Assembly: GCF_008033385.1 (NCBI RefSeq)
Contig: NZ_ML701731.1
Location: forward strand, 62,001 to 126,000
From: Algibacter pacificus
GTDB taxonomy: Bacteria; Bacteroidota; Bacteroidia; Flavobacteriales; Flavobacteriaceae
Direction: 5' to 3'
Length of the DNA: 64,000 bases
Shown here: positions 17,775-25,793 of the stretch, piece by piece
Layout of the letters: every line of letters starts with the position of its first letter
How positions within the stretch are numbered: position 1 is the first letter of the stretch
The notes under the pieces: generated by a model
The model's input: the letters and a program-made list of their open reading frames with translations, nothing else
The model's database searches: none
What the model was told of the DNA's origin: nothing
Translations under genes and position numbers: made by a program

Positions 17775-18968
17775 TTAAGATAGGAATTCAAACACCCCAC
17801 AAGCTCCTTGACCAGTACCAACACACATAGTAACCGCACCATATTTACCTGTCATATTACGCTTGCGCATTTCATCGAATAACTGTACAGAAAGTTTTGC
17901 TCCGGTACATCCTAGCGGGTGTCCAAGTGCAATGGCACCACCGTTGACGTTAATAATATCGGGATTAAGATTTAACTCTCTAATTACTGCTAAAGATTGG
18001 GAAGCAAAAGCTTCATTTAATTCAATTAAAGCTAAATCGTCTTGTTTTAAACCTGCTTGTTTTAATGCTTTTGGAATGGCTTTTACAGGGCCAATGCCCA
18101 TAATTCGAGGTTCAACACCTGCTGCAGCATAGTTTACTAATCTAGCAATAGGTTCTAGATTTAATTCTTTAACCATTGCCTCGCTCATCACCATAACAAA
18201 AGCCGCGCCATCGCTCATTTGCGACGAGTTACCGGCTGTAACACTTCCGCCAGCAGCAAATACAGCTCTTAATTTTGCTAAAACTTCTTTGCTTGTTCCG
18301 GCACGAGGACCTTCATCTTTAGTTACAGTATAAGATTTTGTGGCTTTTTTTCCATTGGCATCTACATAAGTTTGTTCTACTTCAATAGGAACAATTTGAT
18401 CTTGAAAACGATTTTCCGCTTGTGCTTTTAAGGCTTTCATGTGCGAATTAAAGGCAAATTCATCTTGGTCTTCACGAGATACTTTGAATTGTTTAGCTAC
18501 CGCTTCCGCAGTATTTCCCATACCCCAGTAATAATTCTCATGACCGGCACTTACGGTATCGTAGTTTAGTTCGGGTTTAAACCCGGTCATAGGCACGGAA
18601 CTCATACTTTCAGCCCCACCGGCAATAATACAATCTGCCATTCCAGCTTGGATTTTTGCTGTAGCAATACCAATAGTTTCTATTCCAGAAGAACAAAAAC
18701 GATTTACGGTTACGCCCGGAACATCGACGCTGTTTAAACCTATTAATGAAATAAATCGAGCCATATTTAAACCTTGTGCTCCTTCTGGCATGGCATTACC
18801 TACAATAACGTCATCAATTCTTGAAACGTCAAGATTTGGTAATTCCTTCATCATGTGTTGGATGGTTTCAGCACCTAACTCATCGGCTCTTTTAAATCGG
18901 AACACGCCTTTTGGAGCTTTTCCAACTGCGGTTCTATATGCTTTTACAATGTAAGCTTGTTTGCTCAT
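17775..18968 (-). CDS. fadA: Acetyl-CoA C-acyltransferase (thiolase)
   Basis: A 397-residue thiolase that cleaves 3-ketoacyl-CoA to acetyl-CoA and a shortened acyl-CoA, the last step of beta-oxidation. The nucleophilic cysteine is in VNRFCSSGIET, the NEAFA motif and the GGAIALGHPLGCTG loop are intact, and the second catalytic cysteine lies in MCVGTGQGACG near the C-terminus. Length is normal. It is flanked on both sides by small four-helix-bundle genes that separate it from its enzymatic partners. With the adjacent multifunctional FadB-like protein it forms the expected degradation set. Confidence 0.94.
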   Translation of the reverse strand: MSKQAYIVKAYRTAVGKAPKGVFRFKRADELGAETIQHMMKELPNLDVSRIDDVIVGNAMPEGAQGLNMARFISLIGLNSVDVPGVTVNRFCSSGIETIGIATAKIQAGMADCIIAGGAESMSSVPMTGFKPELNYDTVSAGHENYYWGMGNTAEAVAKQFKVSREDQDEFAFNSHMKALKAQAENRFQDQIVPIEVEQTYVDANGKKATKSYTVTKDEGPRAGTSKEVLAKLRAVFAAGGSVTAGNSSQMSDGAAFVMVMSEAMVKELNLEPIARLVNYAAAGVEPRIMGIGPVKAIPKALKQAGLKQDDLALIELNEAFASQSLAVIRELNLNPDIINVNGGAIALGHPLGCTGAKLSVQLFDEMRKRNMTGKYGAVTMCVGTGQGACGVFEFLS

Positions 18969-18972
18969 AATA

Positions 18973-18983
18973 GTATTAAGATT
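18973..18983. repeat. 11-bp direct repeat, downstream flank of four-helix gene copy 2
   Basis: GTATTAAGATT, identical and in the same orientation to 19402-19412 on the other side of the four-helix gene. It starts 5 bp upstream of the thiolase start codon. Confidence 0.6.
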
Positions 18984-19020
18984 TTAGTGCAAAGAATTAA
19001 GTAAGATGTCGTATATAGAA

Positions 19021-19377
19021 TTAAGCCTTTGTTAATGATTTTTGAAGTGAATAATTCATTCTAGTCACTTCGAGAACTTCATTAATAATTGGTCTTACTT
19101 TTTCTTCTGTTATTAAATTTAATCTTTTAGATAAATATAGTTGTGTTAATAATTCGAAGGATGAACCATTTGCTATTCCTAAGAATTGCTTGAATTCTCC
19201 GTTAGTATTTCTTCCTGCACCTTCGGATATATTTGAAGGAATTGAAACAGCACTTCTTCTAAGTTGAGATTTTAATCCAAATTTTTCTTCATTAGGGAAA
19301 TTTTCGGAGGCCTTATAGCAATTCTCTGTTATATCCATTGCTTTTTGCCAAATCTTTAATTCTTCAAATCTGTGCAT
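19021..19377 (-). CDS. Four-helix bundle protein (S23/IVP-like), copy 2
   Basis: A 118-residue paralogue of the gene at 17.4-17.7 kb, with motif SNISEGAGR at about residues 53-61 and a similar N-terminal LKIWQKAMDI segment. The two proteins are clearly homologous but diverged, so this is not a recent tandem copy. It lies between the FadB-like gene and the thiolase gene on the same strand. An 11-bp direct repeat (GTATTAAGATT) flanks it at 18973-18983 and 19402-19412. Function unknown; it may be cargo of a small mobile or recombinogenic element. Confidence 0.85.
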   Translation of the reverse strand: MHRFEELKIWQKAMDITENCYKASENFPNEEKFGLKSQLRRSAVSIPSNISEGAGRNTNGEFKQFLGIANGSSFELLTQLYLSKRLNLITEEKVRPIINEVLEVTRMNYSLQKSLTKA

Positions 19378-19401
19378 GATAAATTAGTTTTTTAGTATCG
19401 C

Positions 19402-19412
19402 GTATTAAGATT
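19402..19412. repeat. 11-bp direct repeat, upstream flank of four-helix gene copy 2
   Basis: GTATTAAGATT, matching 18973-18983. The two copies bracket a 430-bp unit holding the four-helix gene. Confidence 0.6.
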
Positions 19413-19520
19413 GTTTTTTTCTAATTGTTGATATTTGAGAACAGTGATTAAAAAGTTCATGTACTTGAAATTTTCTTAGTTACTCATCTTTGTACTTAAT
19501 ACTTTATTCTAAGTGCTTTT

Positions 19521-21929
19521 CTAATTACGTAACGGTTTTCCTTTAGTTAACATGTGTTGAATACGTTCCAAAGTTTTACGTTCTGTACATAAACTTAAGA
19601 AGGCTTCGCGCTCTAAATCTAATAAATATTGCTCTGTTACTCGTGTTGGTTCAGATAGGTCGCCTCCGGCCATAACGTAAGCTAGTTTATTGGCAATTTT
19701 CATATCGTGTTTAGAAATATAATTACTATCTTCCATAGCATCGGTACCTACTAAAAACATACCTAAAGCTTGTTTACCAAGGACTAAAACATCTTTTCTT
19801 TTAATAGGTTGGGTGTAACCCATATCTGCCATAAGTTTAGCATGTTGTTTGGCTACTGCTATTTGTCGGTCTTTATTAACAACTACAATATCTTTTCCTT
19901 TTTGTAAAACGCCCATATCAAAAGCTTCATAAGCTGAGGTTGATACTTTCGCCATACCAATAGTTAAAAAGTATTCTTGAAGAGTGTTTAGTTGCACATC
20001 TCCTTTTTTGAATGTGTCTGAAGCTCTTAAAGCCATTTCTTTAGAGCCACCACCGCCTGGAATAACACCAACACCAAACTCAACAAGTCCCATGTAAGTT
20101 TCTGCTGCAGCAACCACTTTATCGGCGTGTAATGATAATTCGCAACCACCACCAAGTGCCATGCCATGAGGTGCTGAAATGGTTGGGATGGATGAATATC
20201 GCATACGCATCATGGTATCTTGGAAGTATTTGATTGCCATATTAAGCTCGTCATATTCTTGTTCGGCAGCCATCATGAAAATCATGCCAATATTTGCGCC
20301 AACCGAGAAGTTTGCTGCTTGATTACCAACCACTAAACCTGCAAAATCTTTTTCAGCTAAATCAATAGCTTTATTTAATCCGGCAAGAACGTCGCCACCA
20401 ATGGTATTCATTTTAGACTGAAATTCGCAGTTTAATATACCATCGCCCAAATCTTCAATTACAACGCCTGAATTTTTAAAGACTTCATTGGTTTTTCTAA
20501 TATTATCTAAAATGATGAAACTGTCTTGTCCAGGGATTTTCTCTTGTGATTTCTTATGAATATCATAAGCATAGGTTGCACCTTCCTTAACAGTATAAAA
20601 AGACGTGCTTCCAGAGGCTAGCATATCTTTTACCCAAGCAGCAGGCTCTAATCCTTCGGCTTTCATAATTTCAATTCCTTTTTCTACACCAATAGCATCC
20701 CAAATTTGGAAAGGCCCATGTTCCCAACCAAAACCAGCTTTCATCGCATCATCAATTTTATATAAATCGTCTGTGATTTCTGGAATTCTATTAGAAACAT
20801 AAGCAAACAATGCAGCAAAACTTTTTCTGTAAAATTCGCCAGCTTTATCTTTTCCGTTTACTAATACTTTAAAACGGTCAACAACTTTATCAATCGTTTT
20901 CGTAAGTTCTAAAGTTGCAAATTTTGCACGTTTAGCCGAACGATATTCAAGGGTGTTTAAATCTAAAGTTAGAATTTCTTTAGAGCCATCTGCAGCCACT
21001 TGTTTTTTATAAAAACCTTGACCGGTTTTGCTTCCTAACCATTTGTTTTCCATCATGGTGTTGATGAAATCTGGTAGTTTAAAAAGTTCTAAACGTTCAT
21101 CGTTTTTACAGTTTTCTGAAATACCGTTTGCAACGTGAACCAAAGTATCTAAACCTACAACATCAACGGTTCGGAACGTGGCCGATTTTGGACGACCAAT
21201 AACAGGTCCTGTTAATTTATCGACTTCTTCAACTGTTAAATCTAAATCTTTTACGGTGTGAAATAAACTCTGGATACTGAAAATTCCAATACGATTTCCA
21301 ATAAAAGCAGGCGTGTCTTTTGCTATTACCGAAGTTTTTCCAAGAAATTGTTCGCCATAACCATTCAGGAATTCTAAAACAGACGCCTCTGTTTTTGGCC
21401 CAGGAATGATTTCGAATAATTTTAAGTAACGTGCTGGATTAAAAAAGTGGGTTCCGCAGAAGTGTTTCTGAAAATCTTCACTACGTCCTTCACTCATAAA
21501 ATGAATAGGAATTCCAGACGTATTCGATGTAATTAATGTTCCTGGTTTTCGGTATTTTTCTAAGTTTTCAAACACCATTTTTTTGATGTCTAATCTTTCT
21601 ACTACCACTTCCATAATCCAATCTACCTCGGCAACTTTAGCGATGTCATCTTCTAAATTTCCCGTGGTTATTCTACTTGCAAAAGCCTGACTGTAAATAG
21701 GCGAGGGTTTCGATTTTAAAGATTTCGTTAAGGCATCATTTACCAATCGGTTTCTTACAACTTTGTCTTCTAGAGTGAAGCCTTTAGCTTTCTCTTTGTC
21801 GTTTAGTTCTCTGGGAACAATGTCTAATAATAATACATCAACACCAATATTGGCGAAGTGACAAGCGATACCGCTTCCCATAATTCCGGAACCAATAATC
21901 GCCACTTTTTTAATTCTTCGTTTGTTCAT
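19521..21929 (-). CDS. 3-hydroxyacyl-CoA dehydrogenase / enoyl-CoA hydratase fusion
   Basis: An 802-residue bifunctional beta-oxidation enzyme in the FadN-like order, with dehydrogenase first. The N-terminal NAD-binding motif is VAIIGSGIMGSGIACHFA at about residues 9-26, followed by the HADH C-terminal helices up to about 420. The second half holds a crotonase fold with the oxyanion region GGGCELSLHADKV and the FGVGVIPGGGGSKEMA segment. It hydrates enoyl-CoA and oxidises the hydroxyacyl-CoA for the downstream thiolase. The order is the reverse of E. coli FadB and matches B. subtilis FadN. The MarR regulator gene lies 10 nt upstream. Confidence 0.92.
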   Translation of the reverse strand: MNKRRIKKVAIIGSGIMGSGIACHFANIGVDVLLLDIVPRELNDKEKAKGFTLEDKVVRNRLVNDALTKSLKSKPSPIYSQAFASRITTGNLEDDIAKVAEVDWIMEVVVERLDIKKMVFENLEKYRKPGTLITSNTSGIPIHFMSEGRSEDFQKHFCGTHFFNPARYLKLFEIIPGPKTEASVLEFLNGYGEQFLGKTSVIAKDTPAFIGNRIGIFSIQSLFHTVKDLDLTVEEVDKLTGPVIGRPKSATFRTVDVVGLDTLVHVANGISENCKNDERLELFKLPDFINTMMENKWLGSKTGQGFYKKQVAADGSKEILTLDLNTLEYRSAKRAKFATLELTKTIDKVVDRFKVLVNGKDKAGEFYRKSFAALFAYVSNRIPEITDDLYKIDDAMKAGFGWEHGPFQIWDAIGVEKGIEIMKAEGLEPAAWVKDMLASGSTSFYTVKEGATYAYDIHKKSQEKIPGQDSFIILDNIRKTNEVFKNSGVVIEDLGDGILNCEFQSKMNTIGGDVLAGLNKAIDLAEKDFAGLVVGNQAANFSVGANIGMIFMMAAEQEYDELNMAIKYFQDTMMRMRYSSIPTISAPHGMALGGGCELSLHADKVVAAAETYMGLVEFGVGVIPGGGGSKEMALRASDTFKKGDVQLNTLQEYFLTIGMAKVSTSAYEAFDMGVLQKGKDIVVVNKDRQIAVAKQHAKLMADMGYTQPIKRKDVLVLGKQALGMFLVGTDAMEDSNYISKHDMKIANKLAYVMAGGDLSEPTRVTEQYLLDLEREAFLSLCTERKTLERIQHMLTKGKPLRN

Positions 21930-21939
21930 CTTATTTTAA

Positions 21940-22386
21940 CTAGTTGTCGTTTTGTGTGTATATTTTTTTGTTAGATACCATGTCTAAGATCACATCGGCT
22001 ACTTCATTAAAGTGCTTTAGTTTTTCTTCGGTGATGTTGTTTTTTATTTTATCATTGAATGTTAAAACACGATCTTTCGAATAGTCTCGTTTTTCAATGC
22101 CGAAAGGAGTGAGTTTAATAATTACGCCTCGGCCATCTTCTGGATTGGGATGTCTATCAATCAATCCTTTTTTTTCCATAGTCTTTAAAATCCTTGAAAG
22201 ACTTGTGGCTTCCATGCCCATTTTAGGACCTAAAGCAGTCGATGGAGTGCCTTTTTCTGGATCTATGCTTAATAAGGTAAAACCCGTTGCCATAGTACTA
22301 TCAAATTTTAAAGCTTCTTCATTATACATTTTTTTAACCGCAAGCCAAGTGGTTCGTAAAACGTAATCTATAGTTCTATCTTTCAT
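21940..22386 (-). CDS. MarR-family transcriptional regulator of the fatty-acid cluster
   Basis: A 148-residue winged-helix regulator. The central DNA-binding region includes LGPKMGMEATSLSRILKTMEKKGLIDRHPNPEDGRGVIIKLT, with the wing at GRGV. It is the first gene before the FadB-like gene (10 nt gap), so it probably controls the cluster and itself. Its promoter carries a perfect inverted repeat overlapping the -7 box. MarR proteins usually release DNA on binding a small ligand; an acyl-CoA ligand would fit the context but is inference. Confidence 0.88.
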   Translation of the reverse strand: MKDRTIDYVLRTTWLAVKKMYNEEALKFDSTMATGFTLLSIDPEKGTPSTALGPKMGMEATSLSRILKTMEKKGLIDRHPNPEDGRGVIIKLTPFGIEKRDYSKDRVLTFNDKIKNNITEEKLKHFNEVADVILDMVSNKKIYTQNDN

Positions 22387-22405
22387 ATTAAGAGGTTGTT
22401 GTCTC

Positions 22406-22427
22406 CAAATATAGTAAAATATACTAT
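22406..22427 (-). promoter_or_regulatory. Promoter and operator of the MarR/fad operon
   Basis: On the minus strand a perfect -7 box TATATTTG occupies 22413-22406. It overlaps the inverted repeat ATAGTA-AAATA-TACTAT at 22411-22427. A protein bound there would block the promoter, which fits autorepression by the MarR protein encoded 20 nt downstream. No clear -33 TTTG is seen. Confidence 0.5.
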
Positions 22428-22485
22428 GCGTGCATAATATATTTTTGTTAATTTATTAATTTTTTATTAATAAAACAATATTAGG

Positions 22486-24255
22486 TTAGCCTCTATAAAT
22501 TTTTTCAATAAGCGGAAGGTACTTTTGTTTAATAACCTTACGTTTCATTTTCATGGTTGGCGTTAAGTGCCCTGCGTCAATAGACCATAGGTCTGGGGTA
22601 ATTTCAAATTTCTTAATCTGTTCCCATTTGCCAAAGTTTACATTTGCGGCATCAACTTCTTCTTGAATTCTCGCGTGTAAGTGCGGATTCGTTATTATGT
22701 CTTTATTGTTGGCAAACGTAATGTTATGGCGTTTAGCCCATTCTTTAACAAACTCAAAATTAATTTGAATTAAAGCGGCGGGCATTTTTTCACCTTCACC
22801 AATAACCATGATTTGTTCAATAAATCGAGATTCTTTAAATTGATTTTCAAGTAAGGCAGGCGCCACATATTTACCTCCCGAAGTTTTAAACATTTCTTTT
22901 TTTCTATCGGTAATTTTTAGGAAACCATCGATATCCATTTCACCAATATCACCTGTGTGGAAATAATCACCCTTAATAACTTCGGCTGTTTTGGCTTCGT
23001 CTTTATAATAACCCATCATGACGTTGGGGCCTTTTACAAGTATTTCTCCGTCTGCGGCAATTTTAACTTCAACGTTATCAATTACTTTACCAGTAGTTCC
23101 TACTCTAAAACCACCGTTGCGCATGTCGTTTACAGATATAACAGGGGAGGTTTCTGTTAACCCATAGCCTTCCATTATGGGTAAGCCGGCAGCAGCAAAT
23201 ATTCTGGTTAATCGAGGTTGTAGTGCGGCGCTACCAGACACCATAAGGTCTAAATTACCACCAAGAGCTTCCTGCCATTTTTTAAAAATAAGTTTTCTTG
23301 CTATTTTAAGTTGAAACTCATACCACCATCCGTTTTGACCATAAGGTTCGAATTTTAAGCCTAAATTTACGGCCCAAAAGAAAAGTGCTTTTTTTATACC
23401 TGAGAGCTCACTGCCTTTAGCTATAATTTTATCATACACCTTTTCGTATAATCGGGGTACGGCGGTCATAACGTTAGGTTTAATTTCTTTGAGATTATCG
23501 GTCATTTTATCGATAGATTCCGCAAAGTAAATTTCCGCACCACAATATTGGTATAAGTATAAGATCATACGTTCGAAAACATGGCAAACCGGTAAAAAAC
23601 TTAGGGTTTTTGCTTTTCCATATTGAAATGGAACACGGTTTTGGCTATTTAAAACTGTTGAAACTAAATTGTTATGAGAAAGCATAACGCCTTTAGGTTG
23701 CCCTGTAGTTCCAGAGGTGTAAATTAAGGTTGCTAAATCGGTCGATTTTACGCCGTTTTTTATAGTTTCAACTTCAGCTTGATTACTTTTATCATCACCT
23801 AATTTGAGGACTTCTTTCCAACTTGCTTCGTTTTTAATATCATCAAAGGTGTAAATGTTTTTAAGTTTGGTGTTCCCTTTAATAGCATTTAGTTTTTTTA
23901 CAATGTCTTCATCTGAAACAAAACAGTATGTAGATTCTGAGTGATTTAAAATATATTCATAATCTTCTGCACAAATAGTTGGATATATAGGAACATTTTG
24001 AGCACCAATTTGTAACACCCCAACATCGAGAATACTCCATTCTGTTCTATTTGTAGAAGAAATAACGGCAATTTTATCGTTTGGCTTTACACCTAATTTT
24101 AATAAACCACGACTTATGGCATTGGCTTGATCTACATAGTCTTGAGAAGATGTAGATTGCCATTCTCCATGGTGTTTTGTGTTAAGTGCCTTATCTAAAT
24201 TATATGTTTCTAATTGATAATAAGGGAAGTCAAAAAGTCTGGTGATTTTGGTCAT
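22486..24255 (-). CDS. Long-chain acyl-CoA ligase (AMP-forming)
   Basis: A 589-residue AMP-dependent synthetase that activates fatty acids to acyl-CoA and so feeds the cluster downstream. The ATP motif is IYTSGTTGQPKGVML, the A5 motif is GYGLTETSP, and the hinge/A8 region is YFHTGDIGEMDIDGFLKITDRKKE. Length and motif order match long-chain fatty-acid ligases related to FadD15/FAA. It is oriented with the MarR and FadB-like genes, but a promoter/operator lies between them, so it may be a separate transcript controlled by the same regulator. Confidence 0.9.
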   Translation of the reverse strand: MTKITRLFDFPYYQLETYNLDKALNTKHHGEWQSTSSQDYVDQANAISRGLLKLGVKPNDKIAVISSTNRTEWSILDVGVLQIGAQNVPIYPTICAEDYEYILNHSESTYCFVSDEDIVKKLNAIKGNTKLKNIYTFDDIKNEASWKEVLKLGDDKSNQAEVETIKNGVKSTDLATLIYTSGTTGQPKGVMLSHNNLVSTVLNSQNRVPFQYGKAKTLSFLPVCHVFERMILYLYQYCGAEIYFAESIDKMTDNLKEIKPNVMTAVPRLYEKVYDKIIAKGSELSGIKKALFFWAVNLGLKFEPYGQNGWWYEFQLKIARKLIFKKWQEALGGNLDLMVSGSAALQPRLTRIFAAAGLPIMEGYGLTETSPVISVNDMRNGGFRVGTTGKVIDNVEVKIAADGEILVKGPNVMMGYYKDEAKTAEVIKGDYFHTGDIGEMDIDGFLKITDRKKEMFKTSGGKYVAPALLENQFKESRFIEQIMVIGEGEKMPAALIQINFEFVKEWAKRHNITFANNKDIITNPHLHARIQEEVDAANVNFGKWEQIKKFEITPDLWSIDAGHLTPTMKMKRKVIKQKYLPLIEKIYRG

Positions 24256-24538
24256 TTGATATTAAAATTATATATTGCAAAATAGGAAATAAAATAAGAT
24301 AATCAAATATTAGATAAAAAAAGTAATGGATTCGTATAAAACTTTATTTATTTTTATCAATCTTCTATTGTGTGCGTTTTTAGTTTTCGGTGCAGTTTTA
24401 ATTGAAATTAATTTTTTTGGTGATATTAAGGTACGATTTTTTGGTTTAAAACACCTTAATTTTAACGTCCTTTTAATACCTGTTGTTTTTTGTTGTAAAT
24501 ACCTTCCTTTCTTTTAATAAGAGTTCGTTGATATTCTT
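24256..24538. other. Divergent intergenic region
   Basis: About 280 bp of AT-rich sequence between the acyl-CoA ligase and the membrane-protein pair. A 63-codon frame at 24326-24517 has a hydrophobic N-terminus but no other support and is not called. Nothing else stands out. Confidence 0.35.
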
Positions 24539-24546
24539 TACTTTTG
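24539..24546 (+). promoter_or_regulatory. -7 box for the membrane-protein pair
   Basis: TACTTTTG matches TAnnTTTG exactly. It overlaps the TTG at 24544, which argues that translation begins at the ATG at 24568, about 15-20 nt downstream of the predicted transcript start. Confidence 0.45.
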
Positions 24547-24567
24547 AAGCTTTATTACATTAGGGGT

Positions 24568-25131
24568 ATGATTAAAAAGCATGTAAAAAAGCTTTCTTTT
24601 TTTTTAATAATTTTATGTCATTTAGGGTTTTTAGCTGCGATATTTTTCGAAAATCAAAATAATATTTTTGTTTCAGCTTTTATTATTCTGTCGTTAATAT
24701 TACTCAGAGTTACATATAAAAAAACACCGTTAAGTTCTGGGAGTCACAGTTTCGAGCACGTGTTAACGGTTGCCTTTGTTTTTTTTGGTGCTATTCTAAC
24801 CTATGTTTTGTGTACTTCTTTTGGACTAAGCAGTGTTTTATCGGCTAGTTTGGTTGGTTTAATTGCTAGTTTTATTCCTGACTTCTTTAAAAAAAGTGTC
24901 TTTATTCAGGGAATGCCAACGGCTGTATATTGCGGTGCATTTGTGGGGATGACGAATATAAATGTGGCTACAGATTATGTGTTTATTACCCTAGCCAGTG
25001 CTATTACCGGTTTGTTGTTGGTTGGAACTAAGGATACCTTTCATGGTGTTGGTGGTAAATTAGGAACTTTGGCTTTTGGAGGTGTAGCATTTGCTTTTTT
25101 TATAACCTATTTTATTTCTCAATGGATATAG
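24568..25131 (+). CDS. Multi-pass membrane protein of unknown function, first of a paralogous pair
   Basis: A protein of about 187 residues with a Lys-rich N-terminus and five or six hydrophobic segments. The C-terminal half contains YCGAFVGMTN and DTFHGVGGKLGTLAFGG, which resemble CFGASFIGM and FNGFGGGLGSAA in the next gene. The two are therefore diverged duplicates. The ATG at 24568, preceded by AGGGG, is chosen over an upstream TTG that lies in the promoter box. It overlaps the next gene by 10 nt. No family is recognised; the repeated Gly-rich loop between membrane helices is the most distinctive mark. Confidence 0.6.
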   Translation: MIKKHVKKLSFFLIILCHLGFLAAIFFENQNNIFVSAFIILSLILLRVTYKKTPLSSGSHSFEHVLTVAFVFFGAILTYVLCTSFGLSSVLSASLVGLIASFIPDFFKKSVFIQGMPTAVYCGAFVGMTNINVATDYVFITLASAITGLLLVGTKDTFHGVGGKLGTLAFGGVAFAFFITYFISQWI

Positions 25132-25571
25132 AGCAATTCATATTATTTTTAGTTGGCGGCATTTCAGCAATGGTTACGTTCTTTTTGCATGTCGATTTGA
25201 AACAAGGGCCGGTGAGAGCATCGGCTTTAGTTGGTGTTTTGTTTGGAGTATTTGTTTTATGGTTTCCTGATTTATTATCGGCTTATTTAACTAAAAATTT
25301 GCCATTAGTTTGTTTTGGAGCCTCTTTTATAGGGATGGTATCTTCTAAAGTGCTATCAAATTATTTTTTAATAGGGTTCTCTGGAGTTGTGTTTACCATT
25401 ATTTTTTTTAATACGAGTCGCTATTTTAATGGTTTTGGTGGCGGCTTAGGTTCGGCGGCTTGCATTGCGCTTTTAGTTAGTTTGAGCTTTCCTGTTTTAA
25501 GGAAACAACGGCGATTGCGAAAGCGGGGCTTGCAAATAAAACGGAAGATGAACTCTAAAAGAGAAAAATAA
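25122..25571 (+). CDS. Multi-pass membrane protein of unknown function, second of a paralogous pair
   Basis: A 149-residue protein with four or five hydrophobic segments and a very basic C-terminal tail (KQRRLRKRGLQIKRK), which should lie in the cytoplasm. It shares the [F/Y]-x-G-A-x-[F/V]-[I/V]-GM motif and the FxGxGGxLG loop with the preceding gene, with which it overlaps by 10 nt. The pair probably forms a heteromeric membrane complex; that is inference. No transporter or enzyme family is recognised. A strong terminator follows. Confidence 0.6.
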   Translation: MDIEQFILFLVGGISAMVTFFLHVDLKQGPVRASALVGVLFGVFVLWFPDLLSAYLTKNLPLVCFGASFIGMVSSKVLSNYFLIGFSGVVFTIIFFNTSRYFNGFGGGLGSAACIALLVSLSFPVLRKQRRLRKRGLQIKRKMNSKREK

Positions 25572-25581
25572 GATTGAACAC

Positions 25582-25621
25582 AAAAAAGTGGGTTGAGAAT
25601 TGTGTCTTAACCCGCTTTTTT
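25582..25621 (+). terminator. Rho-independent terminator after the membrane-protein pair
   Basis: AAAAAAGTGGGTT and TCTTAACCCGC with a T-run form a long stem containing a G-T pair, 10 nt after the stop codon. Confidence 0.85.
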
Positions 25622-25640
25622 ATGATATAACAACAATATA

Positions 25641-25720
25641 TTACTTTTTCTTAATCCAAAGACGTGCGTTTACGAAGGCTTCTAACCAAGGGAAAACGTT
25701 ATTTTTTCTGTTTTTTTTGA
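25641..25720 (-). pseudogene. purL: Displaced remnant of the purL 3' end
   Basis: Read on the minus strand this encodes the last ~25 residues of PurL, ending NARLWIKKK-stop, against NARLWIEKK-stop in the intact gene 7 kb to the right. PWLEAFVNARLWI is identical, while the residues before it differ (NRKNNVF against NRKDEAT). There is no start and no upstream PurL sequence, so it is a fragment. Its stop codon is in register with that of intact purL. It looks like the original 3' end of purL pushed away by an insertion that brought its own 3' end. Confidence 0.85.
25653..25691. repeat. 39-bp direct repeat, left copy (purL 3' end)
   Basis: Identical over 39 bases to 32615-32653, in the same orientation. 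It begins AATCCAAAGACG and ends CTAACCAAGG. The identity stops abruptly on the right, where the sequence diverges at both DNA and protein level. It has the layout of an attachment-site duplicate. Confidence 0.9.
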
Positions 25721-25737
25721 CTAAGAATTATTAATAA

Positions 25738-25770
25738 AGAGGCCAATACTTTTTTATAGTCTTGACCTCT
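25738..25770 (-). terminator. Terminator for the T9SS protein gene
   Basis: On the minus strand AGAGGTCAA pairs with TTGGCCTCT (one G-T pair) and is followed by TTTATTAAT. It lies 24 nt after the stop codon of the beta-helix protein. Confidence 0.6.
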
Positions 25771-25793
25771 AAAGGAGATTAATAGCTTTTTTA

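Noticed and set aside
24326-24517. 63-codon frame with a hydrophobic start between the acyl-CoA ligase and the membrane-protein pair
   Set aside because: AT-rich sequence readily gives Phe/Leu-rich frames; no promoter box, no neighbour in register, and an unconvincing C-terminus.
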